From the NCBI GenBank assembly GCA_012522155.1, contig JAAYKX010000050.1, forward strand, positions 1 to 41,713: 41,713 bases of DNA, read 5' to 3'. Source of the DNA: Bacteroidales bacterium. Its GTDB lineage: Bacteria > Bacteroidota > Bacteroidia > Bacteroidales > VadinHA17. The first letter of the stretch is position 1; the number at the start of each line of letters is the position of its first letter. The translations under genes were made by a program, and so were the position numbers. Below the pieces are notes generated by a model, which was given only the letters and a program-made list of their open reading frames with translations, searched no databases and was not told the origin of the DNA. Below, piece after piece: positions 9,449-17,919 of this stretch.

Positions 9449-10441
9449 TCAGCTAATGTTTTTATAAATGGTATATCTTGTCAGCATGTCAGCAAGCAAT
9501 AGAATAAAAGCAATCAGTACCGGAACCAGGAATTTTTCCTCCCTCCGTGTATATTGCCGTATTTCAATTCTCGACTTTTCCAGTTTATCTATTTCAGCAT
9601 AAATTTCAACAAGCTTGTTATTATCCGTTGCCCGGAAATATCTTCCTCCTGTTTTTGCAGAAATCTCTTTCAGGATATCTTCATCAATTTCGACAGCCAT
9701 ATTTCTGTTCTGGATCCCGTAGGGTGTCTGCACCGGGTAAGGCGCCGTTCCCATTGTCCCGACACCGATAGTATAGACCCGGATGCCGTATATTTTTGCA
9801 ATATCCGCAGCAGTGACCGGGGCAATCTCACCCATGTTGTTCACTCCGTCCGTGAGGAGTATGATTACCTTACCTTTCGATTCAGAATCCTTGATTCTGC
9901 TGATTGCCGTAGCAAGTCCGTTACCTATTGCGGTTCCGTCTTCTATCATGCCGCTTTTCAGCTCCCGCATAAGATTTATCAGAACAGCATGGTCGGTTGT
10001 AAGCGGACACTGGGTAAAACTTACCCCACTGAAGACAACCAGTCCTATCCGGTCGTAGGGTCTTCCGGAAATAAATTCTGTTGCAACATTTTTTGAGGCT
10101 TCCAGCCTGTCAGGTTTGAAATCGCGTGCAAGCATGCTTCCCGAAATAACCAGGGCAATAATAATATCTATTCCCTCCGTGCTTACATCCTGAAAACTGT
10201 CAGACTTCCGGGGACCGGCTACCGCCACAATCAGAAGTCCGGCAACACATACCCTTATTGCAAATAAAACATGGCGCAGCCGGTTCCTGAAACTCTTTCC
10301 CGCGTTTCCGAAAGCATCAAGGCCGGGCATTGTCAGCGATGAATTGGTTTTATGCTGCCTGATTATATAATAGGCAACAATTACCGGGACAAGCCCCAGT
10401 AACCATAAAAATCCAGGATTTGCAAATGTAATTCCTTTCAT
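9449..10441 (-). CDS. batA: BatA-like VWA domain membrane protein (atypical MIDAS)
   Basis: FANPGFLWLL N-terminus, VWA with ALVISGSM, GTAIGNGL, LLTDGVNNMG; TM segments. Confidence 0.9.
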   Translation of the reverse strand: MKGITFANPGFLWLLGLVPVIVAYYIIRQHKTNSSLTMPGLDAFGNAGKSFRNRLRHVLFAIRVCVAGLLIVAVAGPRKSDSFQDVSTEGIDIIIALVISGSMLARDFKPDRLEASKNVATEFISGRPYDRIGLVVFSGVSFTQCPLTTDHAVLINLMRELKSGMIEDGTAIGNGLATAISRIKDSESKGKVIILLTDGVNNMGEIAPVTAADIAKIYGIRVYTIGVGTMGTAPYPVQTPYGIQNRNMAVEIDEDILKEISAKTGGRYFRATDNNKLVEIYAEIDKLEKSRIEIRQYTRREEKFLVPVLIAFILLLADMLTRYTIYKNIS

Positions 10442-11421
10442 TGTCTGTTTTCCTTATCGCTATTTTCGGGAAGCTGTTCCTCAAATTCTTCCCTATGCCT
10501 GGTTATATCAACAAATTGCCATGAGTTTTCAAAATGAAGTTCATTTTCCGACGGATCGGGCTTGTATCTGGCAAATTTCACCAGGTCTGCTCCGTTTAAA
10601 ATATTCCTTAACTTAATATAAATTTCATCTTTTTTAAAACCGGTTTTCAGCAATTCTTCGAGTGTTTCGGATGTGGTCATTTCGAGAGAATACACTCCGT
10701 ATCTGTCCTCCAGATATTGTCTTATTATTTCAGTCAGTCTTGAATAATAAAGCTTGAACTCACCTTTCTGCCATAATTTCCGGTCCCGGAGTTTTTCAAG
10801 TTCACGAAAAGCAGTAACATGTGCTGCTTCTTTAATTACAACAGCTTCATAACCCGGTTTTGTCTTCCTGAACCGCTTGATCAGTCTTGTCACTCCCCAC
10901 ATCAGACCAGCCAGAAGAACTGCCAGAAAAAACCACGGAAGTATTTCCCCTAAGCTTAAAGGTGCCTTATACGGACCTGTTATGTCGAAAATTCCGGATG
11001 CCGTGCCGGGAGGTTCAATATTTACCCTCATCACTTCCAGATATGCATAATCCGAATAATATCTTTCAATACCCGGGTCAGACATTAATTCGGCATAAAA
11101 GGGTGGCACCTCATAGAATCCTGAATCAAAAGATGTTATAAGATATCTTTGAACAATTCTTAACATGTTGTTATCAAGTGCCAGTGTATCAGTCAGAGGC
11201 CCCGACAGTATTTCAATGTTTTTAATCAGGGTATCTTTTGCAGAGGCAATCTCAAGGCTTATTTCCGCAGGCTGGTCAACTGTTACGGTATAGTTGATCT
11301 GGTCCCCGATATAAATCCGGGATGTGTCAAAACGGGCACTCACATTAACTTCCTGAGCATCTGCATACACAAAAAATAAGCTCAGAAACAGGCCTGTATA
11401 AATATGTGTCTGAAGTTTCAC
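10438..11421 (-). CDS. Bat-operon membrane protein of unknown function (between batA and the DUF58 gene)
   Basis: Signal peptide, periplasmic beta domain, one TM, cytoplasmic helical tail; 4-bp overlaps with both neighbours. Confidence 0.75.
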   Translation of the reverse strand: MKLQTHIYTGLFLSLFFVYADAQEVNVSARFDTSRIYIGDQINYTVTVDQPAEISLEIASAKDTLIKNIEILSGPLTDTLALDNNMLRIVQRYLITSFDSGFYEVPPFYAELMSDPGIERYYSDYAYLEVMRVNIEPPGTASGIFDITGPYKAPLSLGEILPWFFLAVLLAGLMWGVTRLIKRFRKTKPGYEAVVIKEAAHVTAFRELEKLRDRKLWQKGEFKLYYSRLTEIIRQYLEDRYGVYSLEMTTSETLEELLKTGFKKDEIYIKLRNILNGADLVKFARYKPDPSENELHFENSWQFVDITRHREEFEEQLPENSDKENRQ

Positions 11422-12320
11422 CGTTTCTCAAACAGTTTAATCAGGGGTTTAACATAATCCTCTGCCGTACTTAAATATACTGAATCGACACCACATTTTT
11501 TAAAAACACTGTCAAGGGCAATAACATGGTTATCCCACCACTGTGCATAAGCATTTCTTGATTTTCCGGAAGAAGTGTCTATCCATTTCTCTGCTCCTGT
11601 TTCGGCATCAGAGATCTTTACCAGACCGATATCCGGAAGCCGGATCTCAGCGGGATCATAGACCTTGACCGCTGCTATATCGTGTTTGCTGGAGGCAATT
11701 CTCAGAGCTTCTTCAAAATCGGGAGCAAAAAAATCAGAAAGGATGAATGCCGTGGACCTTTTTTTTATTGCATTGGTGAGAAATCTCAGGGGTACAGCCA
11801 GGTCTGTCTTACGACTTTCAGGCGTAAAGCTCAGCAGTTCCCTGATTATGACCAATATATGTTTTCTGCCTTTCTGAGGAGGAATAAACTTCTCAATTTT
11901 ATCGGAAAAAAATATCACGCCGATTTTATCATTGTTAAAAATTGCAGAAAAGGAAAGAACTGCAGCCACTTCGGTCATCAGATCCTGCTTGAAGCCTGTG
12001 GCAGTTCCGAATCTTCCCGATCCGCTGACATCGATTAAAAGCATAACGGTAAGCTCCCGCTCTTCCTCAAACACTTTAACATATGGATGATTGAACCGTG
12101 CCGTTACATTCCAGTCAATGCTTCTGATATCATCACCATAATGGTATTCCCTGACCTCACTGAAAGCAATACCTCTTCCCTTGAATGCACTGTGGTACTC
12201 CCCGGCAAAAATATGCCTGGTGAGCCCGCGGGCCTTTATCTCAATTCTCCTGACTTTTTTTAATAATTCCGTTGCTTCCACTTTCAACAAAATAATCCGT
12301 TCAGCATTTTCCCGTATCAA
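11418..12320 (-). CDS. DUF58 domain-containing protein
   Basis: LLKKVRRIEIKARGL, GRGIAFSEVREYHYGDDIRSIDWNVTARFNHPYVKVFEEERELTV. The true start may be a few codons downstream of the ORF start. Confidence 0.9.
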   Translation of the reverse strand: MIRENAERIILLKVEATELLKKVRRIEIKARGLTRHIFAGEYHSAFKGRGIAFSEVREYHYGDDIRSIDWNVTARFNHPYVKVFEEERELTVMLLIDVSGSGRFGTATGFKQDLMTEVAAVLSFSAIFNNDKIGVIFFSDKIEKFIPPQKGRKHILVIIRELLSFTPESRKTDLAVPLRFLTNAIKKRSTAFILSDFFAPDFEEALRIASSKHDIAAVKVYDPAEIRLPDIGLVKISDAETGAEKWIDTSSGKSRNAYAQWWDNHVIALDSVFKKCGVDSVYLSTAEDYVKPLIKLFEKR

Positions 12321-12367
12321 TGAGCAGATTGTAAATCCTCAATGCCTTTCGTGGCTTAAGGGATATT

Positions 12368-13363
12368 CTACGGAACCTCAACGACATTTAATATTTCAGC
12401 AATTATTTTGTCCTGATCCACATTTTCAGCCTCAGCCTCATAGGTCAGACCTATTCTGTGCCGCATAACATCCGGACATAATGCCCGGACATCTTCCGGA
12501 ATCACATACCCCCTCCTTCTGATGAAGGCGTATGCCTTGGCTGCAACAGACATATATATTGAAGCCCTGGGCGATGCGCCGTAGGAAATCATGTTCCTGA
12601 ACTGTTCCAGTCCGTATTTTTCAGGTTCCCTGCTCGCAAAAACAATATCCAGAATATATTTTTCGATTTTTTCATCCATATATACTTCCTTTACCACATC
12701 TCTTGCCCTGATAATATCTGAAGGCTTAAGAACCGTATTTGTTTTTGGAAACTCTTTTGCAAGGTTTTCCCTTACAATAAGCTTTTCTTCCTCCATCGAC
12801 GGGTAAGTGATCAGCACTTTAAGCATAAACCTGTCCATCTGTGCCTCTGGCAGCGGATATGTACCCTCCTGTTCTATCGGGTTCTGTGTTGCCAGTACCA
12901 GAAAAGGCTCATCCAGAATGAAGGTGGATTCACCTATTGTAATCTGCCGTTCCTGCATGGCTTCGAGCAGTGCACTCTGAACTTTTGCCGGTGAACGGTT
13001 AATTTCATCGGCAAGAATGAAATTGGCAAATACCGGACCCTTTTTTACCGTGAATTCCTCCTTCTTCTGACTATAGATCATAGTACCCGTAAGGTCAGCC
13101 GGAAGCAGGTCGGGGGTAAACTGAATACGGCTGAACTTTGCGTCAATAACAGAAGCGAGGGACTTAATGGCCAGTGTTTTTGCAAGTCCCGGGACTCCTT
13201 CGAGAAGAATATGCCCGTCTCCCAGAAGTCCGACCAGAAGACTGTCAATCAAATGCTTTTGACCAATAATGACTTTGTTCATTTCCATTCTGACGATGTC
13301 AACAAAAGCACTTTCCCTTTCAATCTTTTCATTTAGTATTTTAATGTCGGCTGTTTGCTCCAT
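12368..13363 (-). CDS. MoxR-family AAA+ ATPase
   Basis: HILLEGVPGLAKT, LADEINRSPAKVQSALLEAMQERQ, LATQNPIEQEGTYPLPEAQMDRF; likely start MEQTADIK at 13363. Confidence 0.95.
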   Translation of the reverse strand: MEQTADIKILNEKIERESAFVDIVRMEMNKVIIGQKHLIDSLLVGLLGDGHILLEGVPGLAKTLAIKSLASVIDAKFSRIQFTPDLLPADLTGTMIYSQKKEEFTVKKGPVFANFILADEINRSPAKVQSALLEAMQERQITIGESTFILDEPFLVLATQNPIEQEGTYPLPEAQMDRFMLKVLITYPSMEEEKLIVRENLAKEFPKTNTVLKPSDIIRARDVVKEVYMDEKIEKYILDIVFASREPEKYGLEQFRNMISYGASPRASIYMSVAAKAYAFIRRRGYVIPEDVRALCPDVMRHRIGLTYEAEAENVDQDKIIAEILNVVEVP

Positions 13364-13497
13364 AATCTGAATCTTAAAATGCAAATTTAATATCACTCAT
13401 ATTTTAATAAATACCGGGTCTGTGACAGGATATACAAAAAAAGCCCTGTAATTAATAAGGAGGTGTTAAGGAGAGTTAAATATCTGTTAAAACATTT

Positions 13498-14682
13498 TCA
13501 TTCCTCTTCCGGAAGTGTCAGGGGATTCCAGGGATATCCCGATCTTGCCGAACTTCTGACAATAAGTATCAGTACCAGGGGCATAAAAGCTGTGTTGCTT
13601 GAATACGGAAAAATCAGCAATATAAAAAACCACAGGGCATTCAGAACAAATACTATCCGGAACCATATATACCAGTCTTTTTTCAGAATAACAGACAGAA
13701 GACATGCCAGAATAAAAGGACTTAACCATATTGCATTGGGATTCAGTTTCATTTGCTGATGATCTGTAAAAAAGTTAAAGAAGATCATCAGTAGTGCAAG
13801 AACCGAGAAGAGTGAAAACAATATAATATCCATGATCCGGTTACTCTTTAAATCCCTTAAAACAGCCGAAAGGATGATTACAATCACCAGCAGAACAGAA
13901 AAGGCGAAAAGAGGTGATGTTAAAAAATTTACTTTTTCAGTTTCCAGATTTTTTTCCAGAACAGTTACGGGATTCTGCAGGAGCGGAATCATTTTGCCTT
14001 TTCTGTTAATAACAATATCAGACAGGCCTCTCTGCATATCAATGGGAAGGAACATACGGTCACGCACCGATGCCTTTCTGTTCCCCGGAGATCCCATAAG
14101 GAGATCTACTCCCAGCTTCAGCCACGGAGCCGTTTTAAGATATTTGCCGGTCAAAAACCGGAATGAAGGTACTTCATCCATCATTTCCGGCGGATAAACC
14201 ATGCTGTTGCCTATGGTCTCTTCAAGCAGGTCCCTGATACGTGTGGAACAATCATCATAAAAAAAGTCATAGCGGTATTTCACGTTTTCAGGTCTGAGAT
14301 TATCCTGAATCAACTGAATAAGTATTTCTGTTTCCCCGGGTTCAATATTTATTTTCTGCGATTGCACCCACCTTCCTTCCATAAAATATTCACGGATAAA
14401 ATGCTCATATGATGTCACACCAAGCATATATTCAAGTCTCCCCCTGGCAAATTTCCAGGCAAAAGCCGGAGTGTTGAAATCAAATACCCCCCAGTTGTAA
14501 ACCCTGTCGGTACCTGCAGTACTGTCAATTATCCTGAGCGCACTGTGACCCCATCGTGAATAAGTCTCAGTTCCCGGACCGCATGTCAGCAGAAATACTT
14601 CGGGAACAACACGGTCCTGTGAATGAATATCAAGAGAAGATAAAAAAACGACCGCTAAAAATACCAAAAACAGTTTTTTCAT
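13498..14682 (-). CDS. DUF4105-type membrane protein
   Basis: Signal peptide, LLTCGPGTETYSRWGHSALRI, YDDCSTRIRDLLE; C-terminal multi-TM region. Confidence 0.8.
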   Translation of the reverse strand: MKKLFLVFLAVVFLSSLDIHSQDRVVPEVFLLTCGPGTETYSRWGHSALRIIDSTAGTDRVYNWGVFDFNTPAFAWKFARGRLEYMLGVTSYEHFIREYFMEGRWVQSQKINIEPGETEILIQLIQDNLRPENVKYRYDFFYDDCSTRIRDLLEETIGNSMVYPPEMMDEVPSFRFLTGKYLKTAPWLKLGVDLLMGSPGNRKASVRDRMFLPIDMQRGLSDIVINRKGKMIPLLQNPVTVLEKNLETEKVNFLTSPLFAFSVLLVIVIILSAVLRDLKSNRIMDIILFSLFSVLALLMIFFNFFTDHQQMKLNPNAIWLSPFILACLLSVILKKDWYIWFRIVFVLNALWFFILLIFPYSSNTAFMPLVLILIVRSSARSGYPWNPLTLPEEE

Positions 14683-14794
14683 GGATACAGATTATTTGTT
14701 TGTAAATTCTTCATTACGGTTACGAAAGTGCAAATAAGTCCTGATATAGCATTAATCCAAACATTATTTTTTCAAATTTTGTTAAATTGCCGGC

Positions 14795-15001
14795 ATGAAA
14801 AAGGCCATTGTCAGATCACAGGCAGAAAACATCAGTTACAGAATTGTATTTAACTGCGGATTGAATTTCCCGTTCCATTCTGAGGGCCTGAAAAATCCTG
14901 TGATCAGCATGATAAATGAATATCCGGGATTTCATGCTGCGATGCAGGCTGAAGGAAGGAAATGGAAAGATATGTTTTCCGGCGAATCCAAAATTAACTA
15001 A
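14795..15001 (+). CDS. Small hypothetical protein (68 aa)
   Basis: ATG ORF placed just upstream of and co-directional with the M50 protease; no overlap with other genes. Confidence 0.5.
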   Translation: MKKAIVRSQAENISYRIVFNCGLNFPFHSEGLKNPVISMINEYPGFHAAMQAEGRKWKDMFSGESKIN

Positions 15002-15012
15002 AAAAAGTCTGA

Positions 15013-15651
15013 ATGGACAAATTTGACATTTTCAGAACCCTTAAATTTCTGCCCGGAATCATTCTTGGCCTTACAGTTCATGAGTTTAGTCATGCATTTG
15101 TTGCTCACAGCTGCGGTGATCCCACTTCGAGAGATCAGGGCAGGGTTTCTCTTAATCCTCTGAAGCATATAGATCCCCTGGGCTTTGTCATGTTGCTTCT
15201 TGTCGGTTTCGGCTGGGCCAAACCGGTGGAATTCAATGAACAGAATCTCCGTAATCCGAGGATCGACACGCTTAAGATAGCTGTTGCCGGACCGCTGTCC
15301 AATGCCCTTTTTGCAATGCTGCTTTCTGTGCTGTTCGTAATTGTGTTCAGGCATTTCAATATCGCCTATTATTCAATAACAACAGAAGTCCTGATCTATG
15401 CAATATACATCAACTGGGGTTTGTTCATCTTTAATCTTCTCCCCGTCCCCCCTCTTGACGGATCACATCTTCTCCTTTCCTTTTTCAGAAAATATCCCGT
15501 GTTTTACAACGGACTGTATAAATACGGAAGCTATTTCTTCCTGGGTCTCATTGCCCTGTCACTGATTTCCGGATTCAACCTCTTTCCCATATGGTCTCTC
15601 GTTCAATTCCTGGGAAACGGCTTCCTTTCACTTGTGGGATTCAATATATAA
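15013..15651 (+). CDS. Site-2 protease family (M50) membrane metalloprotease
   Basis: HEFSHAFVAHSCGD zinc motif, NPLKHIDPLG, LLPVPPLDGSHLL; multiple TM segments. Confidence 0.92.
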   Translation: MDKFDIFRTLKFLPGIILGLTVHEFSHAFVAHSCGDPTSRDQGRVSLNPLKHIDPLGFVMLLLVGFGWAKPVEFNEQNLRNPRIDTLKIAVAGPLSNALFAMLLSVLFVIVFRHFNIAYYSITTEVLIYAIYINWGLFIFNLLPVPPLDGSHLLLSFFRKYPVFYNGLYKYGSYFFLGLIALSLISGFNLFPIWSLVQFLGNGFLSLVGFNI

Positions 15652-15750
15652 CATACATTCCGGATAGCTGCTGAAATTTTCAGCATTCAACAGTCTGCTC
15701 AATATCCTGGTTTTATCTGTCCGGCAAGCGGCAAATCATCCTTTTGTTAA

Positions 15751-16479
15751 TTGATGAAATTTAAATATATTGCAGGAAACAAGGTCGTTGTGAAAATATT
15801 TATATTAATTCAGCTTTTAATTATGGCAGCCTGTGTTGAACATCAGTCTGATAAATACGAAGCTGCCAGAAAGCGGATGGTAAAAATCCAGATCCGGGAC
15901 AGAGGCATAAAAAATCAGGCAGTTCTTGATGCAATGAATACTGTCCCCCGTCATCTTTTTGTTCCGCTGGAATATCAGAATGAAGCATACAATGATTATC
16001 CCCTGCCTATAGGTTACGGACAGACCATTTCGCAGCCATATATAGTAGCATATATGACAGAGGTATTAAGACCTGACAAAAAGATGAAAGCCCTGGAAAT
16101 CGGGACCGGCTCAGGATACCAGGCAGCTGTTCTGGCAGAACTGGTGAATGAAGTATATACAATTGAAATAGTACCTGAACTGGCCGCGGAGTCTGCCGGC
16201 AGATTCAAAGAAATGGGCTATGACAATATTACATGCAAATACGGGGATGGTTACCAGGGATGGCCGGAACACGCACCTTTTGATATTATTATTGTCACTG
16301 CGGCTGCAGACCAGATACCCCGGCCCCTGATTGACCAGCTTGCCGAAAATGGCCGGCTGGTAATCCCGGTAGGACTGCCGGCAGCAATACAGGAACTTAT
16401 ACTGATAACAAAAAAGAACGGGAAACCTGTGGAAAGACGGCTTTCTTATGTTCGCTTTGTTCCTTTTAAAAGATTGTAA
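15751..16479 (+). CDS. pcm: Protein-L-isoaspartate O-methyltransferase with N-terminal lipoprotein-like signal
   Basis: PRHLFVP, YGQTISQPYIVAYMTE, ALEIGTGSGYQAAVLAEL, IIVTAAADQIP; N-terminal LIMAAC. Confidence 0.93.
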   Translation: MMKFKYIAGNKVVVKIFILIQLLIMAACVEHQSDKYEAARKRMVKIQIRDRGIKNQAVLDAMNTVPRHLFVPLEYQNEAYNDYPLPIGYGQTISQPYIVAYMTEVLRPDKKMKALEIGTGSGYQAAVLAELVNEVYTIEIVPELAAESAGRFKEMGYDNITCKYGDGYQGWPEHAPFDIIIVTAAADQIPRPLIDQLAENGRLVIPVGLPAAIQELILITKKNGKPVERRLSYVRFVPFKRL

Positions 16480-16559
16480 TCTCTTTTCCGTATTAAGAGA
16501 TTGTAATCCTCTTTTCCGTATTATTTGTAAAGATACCTGCAGCAGACCTGTCATTTTTG

Positions 16560-16633
16560 TGATTCCGGCGCGATTCGAACGCGCGACCCACAGCTTAGAA
16601 GGCTGTTGCTCTATCCAGCTGAGCTACGGAACC
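16560..16633 (-). tRNA. tRNA-Arg (anticodon TCT)
   Basis: Reverse complement GGTTCCG-TA-GCTC-AGCTGGATA-GAGC-A-ACAGC-CTTCTAA-GCTGT-GGGTC-GCGCG-TTCGAAT-CGCGC-CGGAATC-A gives a full cloverleaf; CCA not encoded. Confidence 0.95.
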
Positions 16634-16667
16634 AAATATTTATATTACATGATATCTCTTTAAGCCG

Positions 16668-16697
16668 CAAAATTATTTAATTTTTCGATTGTTGCAA
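16668..16697 (-). promoter_or_regulatory. Bacteroidota-type promoter for tRNA-Arg
   Basis: Minus strand reads TTG-N19-TAATTTTG, an exact match to TAnnTTTG, about 35 nt upstream of the tRNA. Confidence 0.6.
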
Positions 16698-16871
16698 GTT
16701 AATATGCTTCACCCGTCTTAAAAGAAAAATTTACAGCCGCCCGGACTTCCCCTTTCCGCTGCTTATTCCTTTTATTTTTATTTACGATTTTCATTATACA
16801 GAATTCTGTCAAAATTATAGCCAGCTTAGTCAATTTTATTCAGCCCTTCGTCATAATGTCATTTCTTATAC

Positions 16872-16902
16872 TTTGTCAAGTCAATTATTCTTTTTTAATT
16901 TG
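16872..16902 (+). promoter_or_regulatory. Candidate promoter of the structured ncRNA
   Basis: TTTG (16872-16875) - N19 - TTAATTTG (16895-16902), 7/8 match to TAnnTTTG with consensus spacing. Confidence 0.45.
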
Positions 16903-16909
16903 TTCCAAG

Positions 16910-17124
16910 CTCATGCTATTGGTATAAGAGGAGATGAGCAAGGGTTGGGAGTGAAAATCAACAGGATTGTATTGCAGACATTGACTTTCACATCTGGAAC
17001 CTGAGGAATAGCGCCAGCTTACCATGGTTCCATCCTTTTATCAGACAGTAGACACGGGAATTATCTCATAAATAAAACCCGCTCCCTGATGTTCACGACC
17101 ACCCTTCCTCCTCTTATTTTTTTT
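16910..17124 (+). ncRNA. Candidate structured ncRNA, 6S-RNA-like rod with terminal U tract
   Basis: Outer helix ATAAGAGGAG (16924-16933)/CTCCTCTTAT (17108-17117); AAGGGT-t-GG (16940-16948)/CC-ACCCTT (17099-17106); GTGAA (16951-16955)/TTCAC (17092-17096); T8 run 17117-17124. Paired by eye, not folded. The 5' end is inferred from the promoter. Confidence 0.5.
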
Positions 17125-17202
17125 GTACCTGGTTATGAGGCAATCCTCCTCAAAATTTGATTCACTAAAAAATAAATTAACTTTATGTTTTTCAGTTAGA
17201 GA

Positions 17203-17919
17203 ATGAAAACATATATACGCAGAAGGGAAAAAAACGATAGTCTTGTAGTTATGTATGGTGCCTGGGGAACGGATGAGAATGTGTTTGAGCCCTTATGCAA
17301 CGATGAGTTTGATTTCATACTTTTCTATAATTATTCTGCTGACCAGGCCCTGGTACTGCCTGAAATGAAGACTTATAAAAAGATCACCCTGATAGGATGG
17401 TCTATTGGGGTATGGGCTGCAGAATACCTGTCACCCTCCACCGGCATTATCCCTGACCGGACAATAGCCGTCAACGGAACACCTGTTCCGCTTGACGACA
17501 ATTACGGTATTCCACCCGGTTCATTTGAAAAGGCCCTGGACAATATAACGGAAGAAAGCATTGAGAAATTTTACTACCGCATGTTCGGAAGCAGGAGAAC
17601 ATATAATCTCAATTCCGACAGGATTCCCGACAGAACACTGGATTCATTCCATGTGGAATTAAGGTGGCTTTACAACCGGGTAATGGAACAGAGGGAACCT
17701 GGCTTCCGCTGGGATTTTGCGGTAACAAGCAGATCAGACAAAGTATTCCCTACGGAAAACGTAACAAAATACTGGGATAAAATGCAGAATACCAGACAAA
17801 TAATTGTTCCTTATCCGCATTATATGTTCTATAAGTGGCCATCCTACAGTGAATTTATAAATTATGTGGAAAGGCGTGCCAGAAACAGGTCTGCCCCGCC
17901 GGAAACCGACAGCCTGTAA
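17203..17919 (+). CDS. bioG: DUF452/BioG-like alpha/beta hydrolase (pimeloyl-ACP methyl ester esterase family)
   Basis: YGAWGTDENVF, nucleophile elbow GWSIGVWAA, VNGTPVPLDDNYGIPP, PHYMFYKW. Confidence 0.75.
   Translation: MKTYIRRREKNDSLVVMYGAWGTDENVFEPLCNDEFDFILFYNYSADQALVLPEMKTYKKITLIGWSIGVWAAEYLSPSTGIIPDRTIAVNGTPVPLDDNYGIPPGSFEKALDNITEESIEKFYYRMFGSRRTYNLNSDRIPDRTLDSFHVELRWLYNRVMEQREPGFRWDFAVTSRSDKVFPTENVTKYWDKMQNTRQIIVPYPHYMFYKWPSYSEFINYVERRARNRSAPPETDSL

Noticed and set aside
16924-17117. MITE or IS remnant with ATAAGAGGAG terminal inverted repeats
   Set aside because: No clear target-site duplication, no transposase homology, and the T8 run plus promoter fit an RNA gene better. Not fully excluded; a repeat search of the genome would decide.
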